Shown in pieces: positions 47,001 to 57,633 of a DNA stretch of 64,000 nucleotides. Source of the stretch: Ulva prolifera (lineage: Eukaryota > Chlorophyta > Ulvophyceae > Ulvales > Ulvaceae). The notes under the pieces were generated by a model that saw only the letters and a program-made list of their open reading frames with translations, made no database searches and was not told the origin of the DNA. Each line of letters begins with the position of its first letter. Positions within the stretch are counted from its first letter, which is position 1. Position numbers and translations under genes: made by a program. Location of the stretch: positions 8,851,836 to 8,915,835 of the forward strand of contig CM041198.1 in assembly GCA_023078555.1 (NCBI GenBank). The letters run 5' to 3'.

Positions 47001-48580
47001 TGAAATGCAGAATTGTGAATTACAGTTCAAAATCAATTCAAGTTGACGATCAAGCCTGCCCCATTCCCATGCACACGAAGGTGACACAAGACCAGCCAGC
47101 CGGTTCAGAGATATCCAATCTGAGGCTAGCCTGTGAGAATGGTTGGCTAGGTAACGTTGGTCAGCTGCAGGATGCATGCTTTTCGCACTTGCTCACCTGA
47201 AGTGCACTTGCAGGGCAGGCGGGCTGGAGCCAACGACCACAAACATGCAATAGAGACCTTCACATCTCAGGATGCTACAGTTCTCCTGAAATTGTCAGGA
47301 TTGCGGCGTACTGTGCGATCTGCTGCATTGCCTGTGCCACGGTATTCAGGTGTGGCGTCTGCCCATAGGACGGTCAGCAGTGCAGCGAGCAAAGCATCCA
47401 TCGTCTCAGGTATGGAAGCGGTTGAGGCTCCTGATGGATTCGACAGGTTGTGCAGATCTACACCAGAAAGGGCGAGCCAGTCCAATGCTGCCAATTCAAC
47501 CTGGCAGACTCCAGCAGACACAGAGGGACTCTGGAGATGATTATGACACGCCGCTGCCTGAGGATGTGTCCTTGCCGCTGGTAATGCCATCATCGTGTCA
47601 TGAGCTTGAACATTCGTGCTGGCCAGTCCATTGTGCAGCTGTGCGATGATCCCCGACACCCAGACAATTGCGCTGTGCACTGCTCCCATGGAGCAAAATT
47701 GTGTGTGTGAATCAGTCCAGCTCCCGAGTCGCTCGGTCGACTGTGCGTGGGAGAAACTGCTGGCCTTGAAACTTTGGACACTGCTTGTTTGTGGGAGTGT
47801 AGATGCACTTGGACCCGATCCGGCCACAGTTCGCTGATGGGTCTCTGCTGCAGCCATATATTCTGGATTCTGTGTCGAAGAAGATTGTAAAGCATCCTCA
47901 CGGGTGTCTGCGGCGAGGTAGGCGTTGTGCATCAATACGATCTGCTGCCTGCAAGCTGCCTGGAACGCCACGAACGCTGAAAAGTGATGATGCTGAACCA
48001 GCTGGGGTTCATTCCAAACGTCAGCCTGGCATAAGTGATCGATCTCAGTCTTACCGGTCCACTTCCACGCGTCCTACACATCGCAATACCCACGGTGACA
48101 TTCGCGTCACAGTGCTCATCCACTGTACAACTCGATAGCAGTCTGAATCAAGACCTCAGAATCTTTGCATAGATACCGCCAGTCGGGCTGCAGTGTAGGC
48201 CTCGCATATCGAAAGTGTGGCAACGATTCCTTGATGGTGTCTCCCATTTCGGCACGAGACTTCCGCCAATATGACTCCCATGCACGCGAACAGCAGTCGC
48301 TGCGGGCCAACACAGCAGCATTTGTGAACTGCATGTTCGCGGGGACAACTGGAGCCTGAAAACATGAGGTTCGCTAGTGCACCGAAAGCGAGAACGTCGC
48401 CATGCACCGCGCGCAAGATGGGCACAGTGCGTGCAAAGCCTTGCAAAACCTGCAAAGTGCACGGCCAAATTGACTTCGGATCGTATTGGGAGCGTGCCCA
48501 AGTACCGCAACATCTCTGTATCCTCACACTTGATTGGGAGCACCTGCAGTACGGACTGCGTACTGGTGACAAACCAAAAA
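44077..48580 (-). CDS. Putative exons of a large unrecognised gene (downstream part)
   Basis: Minus-strand frames with coding character occur in series: about 48575-48470 (CEDTEMLRYLGTLPIRSEVN), 48360-48120 (RAWESYWRKSRAEMGDTIKE, after a TTTTCAG acceptor), 47993-47200 (AFQAACRQQIVLMHNAYLAA, after TTTTCAG; later LAALDWLALSGVDLH), 46697-46047 (Ser/Pro-rich), 45465-45235 (ACLQLVTFLARSLEQRL and an Ala-rich helix), 45055-44820 (KPRRSPLVASPTRVLRPTL) and 44360-44077 (VQEVAGILQQVQDAEARF, then a stop). Compositions are alike (Ala, Arg, Ser, Gln), so they may be one gene continuing from the exons at 50-53 kb, but junctions were not all resolved. A plus-strand exon-like frame at 49011-49145 interrupts the idea. 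Function unknown. Confidence 0.35.
45758..45818. repeat. Two adjacent short palindromes
   Basis: 45758-45792 is CCATGCCCTTCCT, a 10-base loop and AGGAAGGGCATGG. Directly after it, 45793-45818 is a perfect 26-base palindrome centred on ATGCGCAT with arms GACTTTATCATGC. The loop of the first and the centre of the second both contain TGCGCATG. Confidence 0.85.
46027..46055 (-). repeat. Dispersed 29-base repeat, copy 2
   Basis: ACGGCTCAGAAAATTCAGAT then TTACTTTAC; 27 of 29 positions match the copy at 11421-11449. It lies at the 3' edge of the minus-strand frame that ends at 46047. Confidence 0.6.
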
Positions 48581-48822
48581 TGCGGTGGGTATCAAGTCAA
48601 CTGCCGTTGGGAACTTGTGCCTGCTTGCCTAGGCCTGCCCGGGCTGCATTGAATCCTAGCTGCTTATCATCCCCGAGATACTGCAGATCCTTCAAGTAGA
48701 ACAAAGAACATCATACCCAATCGATGACGCATCATACTCGAGACACACACTAACCACCCACTGACTATGGTATACAGGGCTTCGGGCATGGCCAGCTTGA
48801 AACGCGCCGTTGGTGCAACACT

Positions 48823-48902
48823 GTGGCAATCTAGTGATATGGCCGCTATACCACTGGATCCTTGCACGTCGCGGTATAGCGGCCATATCACTGGATTGCC
48901 AC
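48823..48902. repeat. Hairpin of 30-base arms, family with 55681-55723
   Basis: Left arm GTGGCAATCTAGTGATATGG plus CCGCTATACC (48823-48852) pairs with 48873-48902 with one mismatch; loop 20 bases. The first 37 bases align with the palindrome at 55681-55723 with about six differences. Confidence 0.85.
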
Positions 48903-49010
48903 AAACACCAATACACCTCCATGGGCCGTGTATGGACTGAAAGTGTCTGTGGTCACACACCAGGGCGATGCTGCCCGTCTCCTCACCTTTGTTGTATTTT
49001 TTAACACTAG

Positions 49011-49145
49011 GAGAATTGTTGGATGTGCAGTATCCTCACGAGCCTACACAAGTGCTGCCATGGCTGTCAACTGCAGTCAAAGTGCAGGATCCGCTGGCCT
49101 GCACAGTCAGCTGCCAGATCATCCTGCGATATGAAACTCCCGAAG
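49011..49145 (+). CDS. Single putative plus-strand exon, unrecognised
   Basis: Bounded by the acceptor TTAACACTAG and the donor GAAG/GTATCT, with symmetric phase 1. It encodes about 44 residues of good codon character: GELLDVQYPHEPTQVLPWLS, then DPLACTVSCQIILRYETPEG. The alternation suggests a helix followed by beta strands. No partner exon was found, so gene and function are unknown. Confidence 0.33.
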
Positions 49146-49926
49146 GTATCTGTGGTAATAAACTGTGATGGTGAATGATCAAGAGCTTGGCCTCGGTGTC
49201 AGGGGTGTGTTACAAGGACAAAGGCAGCAAGTCAGGGGTGTGCATGCTTCTGTGCCGCCTGGGTGGCTCTGCAGCTGATCGTGGCATCACCCGAGGCACA
49301 AGCGCCTGGCACAGATGCAGACTGCGCTCATTGAAAGGGTCTGATTTGTATGGCGCATAAAACCTGGCATAATGGTATATGCTTGAGCATATCATGTACC
49401 TTTTCCTGCTAGCAGAGTGGAATATGGTCTTGCCTGGCCTTGATGCGGGAGCCTCACACTCAAAGCGGTCATAGCCACACTGAGTCACATCATGTTCTGT
49501 CCACGCCCGCCTGTGCGAGCATTGTCCTGGCCAGTCTGCAGACCCGGCATGCTGTGTGCCTACAGATTAGCATGTCGGCCCAAGCTGGCTCAAGCCACCA
49601 ATCAGCGCAGATCTCATCGCGTGCTGCAGGCCTCTGCGACATCCTGGTGGCACGGCCAAGATACGAGTTGTAAGAGACTGTACATCATCAACCACTAGCC
49701 ACAGTCCTTACAGAACCCCAACTTGTACTGCTGCAGCACCAATACCAAGGCTTACAGGACCGATGAAGTGTCGCCCATCGGTGCTCTCCAGTCCAATCCG
49801 TGTACACAACACCCCTCCCTCTGCCTCCATGTCCACTGTGCTCCACACAGCAGCTGCGGTACTGCCTGCCTCACCATCTTCGTCTTTGTAACACAGCAGC
49901 AGCCCAGCGCAAGAGCGGAGGCCCGC

Positions 49927-52900
49927 TCACTGTGCTTGCGTCCTGTTGTCCCTCGACTCCTGGCCATCCATGCGCAGCTCTCCAATCCTCTGCAGCGTGG
50001 CCTCCGTCTCGAGGGAGCTCTGTTTGATCGCGTGCCACCGCGCCGCTTGCACGCCGCACGAGGAGTGCCCGGGCGCGGCGGCGCTGACCCCGCGCCCCTC
50101 CACCAGCGTCGAGCATGGCAGCTGCAGGCCAGGCGGGGTGTAGAATGCCCCCGGCACACCGTGCGGGCCGTTCACGCAGCGCACGTTGCGAAGCTGCGCC
50201 CGCAGCAGGTGCAGGTCTCGCCGCGGGGAGCCTCCCTCCGGCGGGGCTTGCGCGCTGACAGGCAGCCTCCACACCTCCTGTTGCACCTGCAAGCATACAC
50301 CCATGGGTCATGTATTTCTGCGCACGCTGCGCGTCCGCATGCGACGCCTTCGCTGCAGCGCCATCAGTCACGAGGAGCAAATGCACGCGCATGCATGCGG
50401 TGAGTCATGCTCACGGCAGCCTCTGTGGCCTGGCTGGAGGAGCTGGTTTGGCCGCGAGCTAGCATCATGATGCACCGTCGGGGTGATAAGCGCATGCATG
50501 TGAGTGCGCCGCACCTCGGCCACGGCGTGCTCCAGCCTTGCGATGGCCTCCGCGGACGACTCGCTCTCCTGAAGCGCCGCCCTCGCCGCACCCCACGTCC
50601 GCCGCCATGCCGCTGCATGCAACCACACGTGCCACCTGCCCCACTGCAGCGCCGCCTGTGCGACGTCCAGCAGCCGCGCCACAGCGCCGCGCGGAGCGAG
50701 CGCCGCGAGCCGCGTGCTCCGCCGCGCGCCTGCCGCCGCGGCCGCTGGGCTGTCGAGGTCCCCATACGCCGTGGCCGCCAGAGCCGCTTGCAGCAGCGCG
50801 GGCGTGTCCTCCGGGTGCAGAGCCAACGCAACACGGGGACCATGTCCTGGTTTGTCCAAATCAACGGGGTGGTTCATGTCTGAAGGCTCACTCAACCTGG
50901 CGGGGTCCAGGTTGCAGATGGCCCTCCAGTCCAGCGGCACCGTCTGTGGCCGCCTCCATGTCTGCATAGATCAAACCATGGATGTTTGCAGACGGATGCA
51001 CCGAACATAATGCACGCCACTGTTTTCCCCCGGTGCCGCCAGGTTGGGTGCTTTACGATGACGCAAAATGTGCATGGACGAATACGCAGTTACAGCTTTC
51101 TGTACATGACACGTTTCATGTGCTGTCTGGGTAGGCAGTTCAATGGGTGCACATGGTGCCCTGGGAGCTCGTGTGCGCTATGAATAGCACTCGTCACTGT
51201 CCGGAGCATGCTGTGCCGAGCCTGCCACACTCTGCCGAGGCGGCCACGGGGCGCGCCTGTCGGGCAATGAGGCCGCTGGCGTGCCGCGCTGCTGCGAGTG
51301 CGGCAAGCACCGCGTGCTGCCGGGCGGCGGCCGCGGCACGCAGGTGCGGGAGGTCCGCAGCAGCCGCGGCCCGGCCGCTGGGCGTGCCGTCAGGCCCACG
51401 TTGTGCACGCTGGGCTGGCACCTGGATGCCGCGTGCCACAGCGCGCAGCAGTTCGGCATGATGCGACCGCAGCGCATTCTCGTACGCCTGCAGCGCAGTC
51501 CCAGCATGAGTGCTTGCGAAGGCGCGAGGAGAGATGCGGAGCATGATCAAAAGGAACAGGCTGCACACCAGAATGCTTGAGCGGAGAAGAGGTGGTGTTG
51601 GTGTAGCGACATGATACCTGAGCATGGCGTGATCGCGATACGCGTCTGAGTGGCCGTTTTCAACACAGCGTCATGGTATACCTTCGTTGCAGCACTGGGT
51701 GAGATCACAAGCGTGCTAACAGCTCACCATGCAGATTCGGCGCTGGAGGTGCAGAGGACCCTCAGCCGCACACAGTTCCTGCTGTGCCCTTCCCGCACCC
51801 AGCGAGGACAATGTTAGCGTGCGCGGTATTTTCCAGGATGTGTACGGTAGCAGCGGCCTGTGTCCTTGCAACACACACACCGCAGCAGCGGCCAACCTGT
51901 AGTGTGGGCATCAGCTCGAGCTGGCCCTGCGACAGCTGCACCGCCTGTGCGGTGCCGGCCGCGTATCGCTGCTGGAGCTCCAGGCAGCACTGTGCCGCAG
52001 CCTGCAGCGCCCTGAAGATGAGGCGGGCGCTATCAGTATGAGGCGGGCCTGCCTGCAGCCTCGAGCGGCATAGGTGGTCCAGAGTGGCGGGGTCTGTCAT
52101 CGTGGAGACGGTGGCTGTGCCAGCCTGCAAGGACTGCTGTCTGTTTTTCCAACTTCCACAGGTCCACACATCTGTCAGCGGCTGCAGGAAGGATGCAGAT
52201 GACGTCACGTCATCGTGCTGAATTGGATGATTGTGTGCGGATCGCATGAGGACGATGAAAGGGTGGCGAGCAGGCGCCGTGAGGCAGCTGTTGGCTGGTG
52301 CTGGCCAGTTTGCTTTTGCTGTAGCTATGGCTTGGGTCACATTGCAGAGGGAAGGCCCAGACAGCAGCAGGCGATGCTCGCCTGTCCCAGCAGTACATCA
52401 CGCCTCAAAGGCCGTATGCCAGGCTGCCACTTTACTCTGGACCAAGCTTGATCGCAGAGATGACGGGCTTAGAAGTGGGCATCAATTCGTGGGCAATGGT
52501 GTCATTACCACGGGAGGGGGGCAACAGCTGCTCTCAATCTGGACACGAGTCAAGAACGAACCGCCCGCCATGGCCATACAATCTGGTGAGCATGCAATTC
52601 ACATGAGTTACTGCTTTATGACTATATTGAGGCTCATACAGATGTTGGTGCAGAAGGGCACTCCAATTGCCGCATGACCAGCTTGAGCCTCACCTCCAGC
52701 ATGGCATCCAGAGAGACGATGACCCGCCAATCAAGCGGCTCATCTGGGTGAATATACTGGAATCGGTCTGAGTGGCCATCTGGACAGCTTTGGATCCCTG
52801 TACTTCCGCCAATGCCAACCGATTTCTGGACAGTGTTCGAGGGGTCCTGACCTACCGTCCACCTTGCCGCGGGCGCACTCTGCAGTGTGCCATCTAAAGA

Positions 52901-53336
52901 TCCTGCCTTCGTTGGATTGTGCGCAAGTACGGCTGTGGAAATTCTGGACGTTACGTCCGATGCGCTAGCACTCTTGCGTTGCGCGAGACCTTTTGAGTGC
53001 CCGTCCGCTTCGGCTTGTTTGAATGTATCCTGCACTGCGATGGTACCAAGGTGCCACCGTTGCCATCACTGCCCTCTAGACTTACAAAAACTACGTATGA
53101 CTGGTGATTGGCCCGCCGGGCCGCTTGTCAGCAAAGAAGAAGCGCACTGAACGAGTATGCACGGAGTTGCCCCTCACGGACTTGATTGTGTCCCACCAGC
53201 TTAGGCCAGTCATCCTACGTTGTGACCTTTCCATGCAGGATCTTGTCTCCAAAGAGCTTGGACCGAGGTCATCGACGTTGCCATGGCCCTTTGCGGGATC
53301 GCTCCGGAAGGCAGGCTTCCGGGTGTACCTGTTCAT
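49927..53336 (-). CDS. Putative exons of a large Ala/Arg-rich gene with a repeated PLDWR motif
   Basis: Minus-strand frames in series: about 53336-53120 (LSWWDTIKSVRGNSVHTRSV), 53035-52690 (PDEPLDWRVIVSLDAMLEVR), 52150-51890 (LDHLCRSRLQAGPPHTDSAR), 51560-51190 (ALQAYENALRSHHAELLRAV), 50960-50480 (TVPLDWRAICNLDPARLSEP; then Ala-rich helices with WGRWHVWLHAAAWRRTW) and 50304-49940 (VQQEVWRLPVSAQAPPEGGS, GVPGAFYTPPGLQLPC, after the acceptor GCTTGCAG). Two exons carry the related motif PLDWR[AV]I..LD, suggesting an internal duplication. The parts may be one large scaffold or chromatin-type protein; no family recognised and exact junctions unresolved. Confidence 0.42.
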
Positions 53337-53634
53337 GGTGCACCATGAGGTTGCCGCATCGACTGTCCTATGACCGGGTCATTCGCATCGCTGCTGCTCA
53401 GCTGCGCTCAGTCTGTCCAGGCAGACATTCTTGCATCCGTGTGGTGTAGGGCATGCACCATCAGCATCTGCACCAAAACACATGTCTGTGCCCGAAACAT
53501 GCTGTACACTGACTCACAGCAGGATCACTAAACGAACTTTGATGTGTTCTGCAAGCAGTAGCGAACTTCCCTCTTCAATGCGTTGTTCTGACTTTGTCTT
53601 CGCTTCTGATCTCAGTTTATCCCCATTTGCATGT

Positions 53635-53642
53635 GCCTGGAA
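53635..53642. repeat. Target-site duplication, left copy
   Basis: GCCTGGAA immediately before the left terminus; identical to 55054-55061. Confidence 0.85.
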
Positions 53643-55053
53643 AGGGGGTCATCCACTCCCGCTAAAGGGTGGTCCCCCCCCGGGCGCGCAAAATTCGCTG
53701 CGAAACAGAGAAATTGGGGAAGGTTTCCACTATTGTCTATGTTGAATGAACAATCGTAGTGTTTTAGTTCGGAGTCTTGGGCAAAATGGGTCACAATCGC
53801 CGAAATGGCCGGTCTGGTTGGGGAGAACCTCGATTTGCCGTCCTCGGCTCCCCAATGTTGCCCAGTGTCTCAGCTCCTTTCCCAATCTTTCCCAAACTTC
53901 TTCTACAACCTTTGCTATTGTGTTATGTTGCCCCTAGACGGCCGCGCTGCATCGAATTTGTCAATTGGGAGGCAGCTGATTCGTGCACGTTGAGACGGCA
54001 CGCAGGGGTAACAGTGCACAAGTGAGACAAAGCGAGTAGCTTTAACTGTGTCTCTTCGAAAATTATCACACCATTTTACGTGTCTTGGCATCTGCAGTTT
54101 CAGCGCTCTCGAATCGTTCCTGTCGCTCTGACAGGGCAGCAGACGGTGACCCGGAGGTGCACCAAATGGACCCTGCTTGACAACATAAGCAAAATCACGA
54201 GAGCATATAAACTCGTTTTGTTGCCTGGACATCGACAGGAACCAAGTCACAGCCGTTCGGAGCATTTGTGCTCGTGCAGTGTGCAAGCCAATGCAGTTGC
54301 AGAGCTGAACAACGGTCGAGGCTAAAACGGGCCCACATACAGGATGCAAGTCCACATCCTGGAGTAAGTGGCGTAGTGTGGTCGATGTGTTTAGTGAGGT
54401 GGCGAGTCTGTCGTGGAGAAATTGAGTGCCTGACATCCTCCGATGTGGGCTACTTCTCGCGAGGACGCTGTCAAACAGCGCAGAATGCTTGTTCCGACTG
54501 CTGATCTAATGGTCGTGTTTTGGTATGCGATGAGCACGTGGTTGCGTCGCGTTACGAAAGAACTGTGCGTGCAAACGTGCCATACAGCCGTCGACGCACG
54601 TAATCGGCGTTGTCTCATTGATCAACGACACTGCTTAACATATAACAAAAACACCATCGATCGACGCTTGCTTGCCGTCTCCGGCAAGTTGATTGGCAGC
54701 CGAACGACACTACGTACTGTACACACTGTGTCGGGTCACCCGCATACAACGGAAATACACCAACCACAAAGCTGGCAACATATTATAGCCTATTTATGGC
54801 GTGGTTCGTGTTCTGGAAGCAAAGGCGAGTGATTGGGGACGTTATCTCTTCGTTCTGTCGATATTGGGGAGAATGGCTGATTTGTGCCGAAAAGGGTACG
54901 AACCTTGGGGACTTTTCCCAAGACTGAGATCGAACACTACGAGTTCCCAACCTACCTAAACAATAGTGGAAACCTTCCCCAATTTCTCTGTTTCGCAGCG
55001 AATTTTGCGCGCCCGGGGGGGGACCACCCTTTAGCGGGAGTGGATGACCCCCT
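53643..55053. mobile_element. DNA transposon with perfect 94-base inverted repeats, 8-base target duplication
   Basis: The ends are exact inverted copies: left begins AGGGGGTCATCCACTCCCGC, right ends with its complement. Identity runs unbroken for about 94 bases through an 8-base C run, then continues imperfectly (shared CGTAGTGTT and AGTCTTGGG) for perhaps 100 bases more. GCCTGGAA flanks both sides (53635-53642 and 55054-55061), an 8-base duplication as made by hAT- or P-type transposases. The 1,411-base element contains only short frames (longest about 173 codons, 54436-53915) without a recognised transposase, so it is probably a recently moved non-autonomous copy. Confidence 0.88.
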
Positions 55054-55061
55054 GCCTGGAA
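55054..55061. repeat. Target-site duplication, right copy
   Basis: GCCTGGAA immediately after the right terminus; identical to 53635-53642. Confidence 0.85.
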
Positions 55062-55364
55062 TGCTGTGCGATAGTGCATGTGGATGAAGTGATCATCCGA
55101 AGTGCTGCCTGTGAATTCCTTCTGCACCACATCAGCCACTACACTGTGTCTCTACTCAGCACCAGGTAGCTACAGATGAGTGTCAGGCAGCAATGGGCTG
55201 TAGCTACATCATGGTGCACCATTCATAGCGCTTAGATCCTGCAGAGGGCTCAGCAATGCAGCCAAGGTTGGGGCAGCCACCATACATCAATGAGCTACAC
55301 TGCATCGCTGGCCATTCACTGACTCCGAAGGATGCGTCGACTTGTGTTGTTCGGCAAGTGCCCA

Positions 55365-55398
55365 GCTGGAGACGTGGATCTAGATCCACGTCTCCAGC
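55365..55398. repeat. 34-base perfect palindrome
   Basis: Arms of 17 bases (GCTGGAGACGTGGATCT and its complement) with no loop, centred on CTAG. Confidence 0.92.
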
Positions 55399-55487
55399 CA
55401 GTTGAGAAGTTTGCACCTGCACATAGCATATGCATGCAGTTCTTGGGTGAGCACAGGAGTGATGCGTATGCAGTTGCTTCCCCATGA

Positions 55488-55562
55488 GTCGCCCAGTCCC
55501 TGTGGTGTGGCTGTCGCCCAGTCCCTGTGGTGTGGCTGTCGCCCAGTCCCTGTGGTGTGGCT
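55488..55562 (+). repeat. 25-base tandem repeat, three perfect copies
   Basis: The unit starts GTCGCCCAGTCCCTGTGGTG and ends TGGCT, repeated three times without change. It lies in gene-poor DNA between two palindromes. Confidence 0.92.
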
Positions 55563-55680
55563 GGACTGCTGAGGGCGCCCTTGCTGCATTCCTAGAGGCC
55601 CGGAAGTGCTCCTCCATGGACCCCTGATCAGAATTCATGAAGTCCATCGTGACACCTCGGAGCCCTCTGGATCGGCAGGT

Positions 55681-55723
55681 GTGGAAATCCAGTAATGCGG
55701 CCGCTACACCACTGGATTGCCAC
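55681..55723. repeat. 43-base imperfect palindrome, same family as 48823-48902
   Basis: GTGGAAATCCAGTAATGCGG plus CCGC at the centre pairs imperfectly with TACACCACTGGATTGCCAC. It aligns with the left part of the hairpin at 48823. Confidence 0.8.
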
Positions 55724-56221
55724 AGCAGCCCGCCGTTGACAGCACTGCCAGCGCTCAACAGCATGTGCGGGCTGCGTGTCTCCGCAACGGCGATGCTGTA
55801 TCTGCGGAACACAAACAGCGATGCGCACCACCGCAGCGCTGCGCTGGAGCACAACTGCACCAGCCTTGCAGTTGCGCAGGACGACTTGGAGCGATGAGTG
55901 CATGGCCTGCCGAGATCCCTCAGCGCCGAGCATGCTCCAGCGACGCAGCGGCGCATTCGTAGGCGTGGCCCCCTCCAGACACGCACAGCCAATGCGTTGC
56001 CACCTCTCTCCAAGGCAGGCTCCCTGTGATCACGATGCAGCACACTCGATGCAGCAAGCACATATGCATGCTGCTTCCTGTGGCGTTGGCCAGCACCTTG
56101 CTGGTCCTAGCTCGACTCGGCGCACACGGGACAGCCGAGAAAACTGCTGCCATCATGATGTACCCATGCCGCCGACAACGTGGCGGCGGTGCGCAGTGCG
56201 TGCTGTGGACCATGGCAGGAA

Positions 56222-56285
56222 GCACGGCCACGTGCACCTGCCGTTTTGGGTACGCACCCAGAACGGCAGGTGCACGTGGCCGTGC
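56222..56285. repeat. Hairpin with 30-base arms and 4-base loop
   Basis: GCACGGCCACGTGCACCTGC and CGTTTTGGGT pair with 56256-56285 with one mismatch. The tight loop would favour a cruciform or a long RNA stem. Confidence 0.92.
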
Positions 56286-56526
56286 GTCCCTGGGGCCAAT
56301 TGCAAGCTCTGTGCGTGTGCGATCGTGTCATGACACGCTTCCCAGCTGCGGCGGAGATGCATGCTCGCTTCTGCAGGCCAAGTGTCCGCTGCGAAGCCGA
56401 CATATCCCATACGGAGAGGCGGGTGGCTGTGGAAGGCGTGTGCGGGTGAACGCGACCGCGTGTCGGCACATCCGCCTTCCGGCGCGCCCGCAGTGCCACC
56501 GCTGGCTGCAGGACGGGATGTGCATG

Positions 56527-56606
56527 CCTTTCCATACGGAGTGCATACCACATCGAGAACGGACTGCAGTCCGTTCTCGATGTGGTATGCACTCCGTATG
56601 GAAAGG
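56527..56606. repeat. 80-base perfect palindrome without spacer
   Basis: Two 40-base arms, starting CCTTTCCATACGGAGTGCAT, meet at CTGCAG (56564-56569) and match at every position. Confidence 0.95.
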
Positions 56607-57110
56607 TAACGCTTTCTCAGTGCTGCATGTGTGTCGCCACCACAGTGCTTCGATCTGATCAATGGTGGCTGTTGCTGAGGCATACGGATGTGATCTGTCT
56701 GCCCCCACGGCAACGCCGCTGGGGGCCTCAGTGGAGGCTGTGGTGCTTGTTGGAGGGGGGCGGGGAAGCTGGTTGGTGCCACACGGTGGGGAATTTGCAC
56801 TTGCCAACAGTCATGACTCATGAGTACTAGTGTCACAGGGGCCACGTTAACCAACGTTGGAGGGGCCAGGGGCACTGCTGGGGCAGTACTAGTGCAGCCG
56901 CTCCTGCCTCTGATCGATCCAAGACGGCGGAAGCTTTAAGACCCATCGATATGTGAATCACCCTCGACACCAGATCGATGCTTTTTTCACAGCCACACAA
57001 ACCCCAAGCTTCTCGTCAGTCAAGCTTGAGTGGTTCACGCGCTCGTGAGACCCTGCAACCGCTACCAGCAGCGCACCTGTGCACATCTGTGCCGAGCCCT
57101 CGAGTCACGT

Positions 57111-57178
57111 ACCTGACGTGTGGGAGGTTTTGTCTTCTCCCGTTCACTCTATTGTAACACCTGACGTGTGGGAGGTTT
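57111..57178 (+). mobile_element. Tiny insertion (28 bases) with 20-base target duplication
   Basis: ACCTGACGTGTGGGAGGTTT is perfectly duplicated at 57111-57130 and 57159-57178. The 28-base insert between them, TGTCTTCTCCCGTTCACTCT then ATTGTAAC, matches the 3' part of the insert at 9160-9200 at nearly every position, although the flanking duplications are unrelated. Confidence 0.65.
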
Positions 57179-57633
57179 ACGGCTATCTTGGCCTGCTTAC
57201 GTACTCGCCCTTGTACCAGGTCTAAGGGTGGCATATCTTCAGTGTACACACACATTCCGCCCAGAGAGCCGGCTTGCTCATGAGTGAGCAACATGACAGA
57301 TCGAACTGGCGGCTATGCATGGAGTCATGCACAGTCACAAGTTGCAGACGCGGCACACATGACTGCGCATGCTGCGGCAGCCTCTCTGCAACCAGCGGCA
57401 TGCCCGCAACAGGGGCGAGCACAACAGGTCATGCGCAGCTGTTGCTGTCATAAGTCTTCGTAAAAAGTCTGTAGGCACACTGTGCTGCATTGCGATCTGT
57501 AGGCAGCTTCTTCGGGTGTACCTAGCAGCGCTGGTTGTTTATTGCCTTGTGGCCTACGATGCCGACCTCAAAACATAGCGTGTGTGGGCCCACGTTTTGT
57601 AATCTGGGCGCATTGTTTCCTGTCGGCAAAGCC

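Larger units (their letters stand above)
55062..57534. other. Gene-poor, palindrome-rich stretch
   Basis: No coding exon was supported. The stretch carries four long palindromes, the 25-base tandem repeat and the small insertion at 57111-57178. Long Arg/Cys/His-rich frames on both strands around 56-56.9 kb are products of the palindromes and GC content. Confidence 0.45.

Noticed and set aside
46850-47200. Plus-strand helical frame (LKAAQQLRNALQQGIQSEAL) ending near a CAG/GTAACC donor
   Set aside because: Looks exon-like, but no acceptor or partner exon was found and it conflicts with better minus-strand frames nearby.
53104-53373. Plus-strand frame with TDLIVSHQLRPVILRCDL
   Set aside because: Plausible composition, but the minus-strand reading at the same place fits the exon series better; left undecided.
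55900-56880. Long frames on both strands
   Set aside because: Created by the palindromes at 56222 and 56527, which read similarly on both strands.
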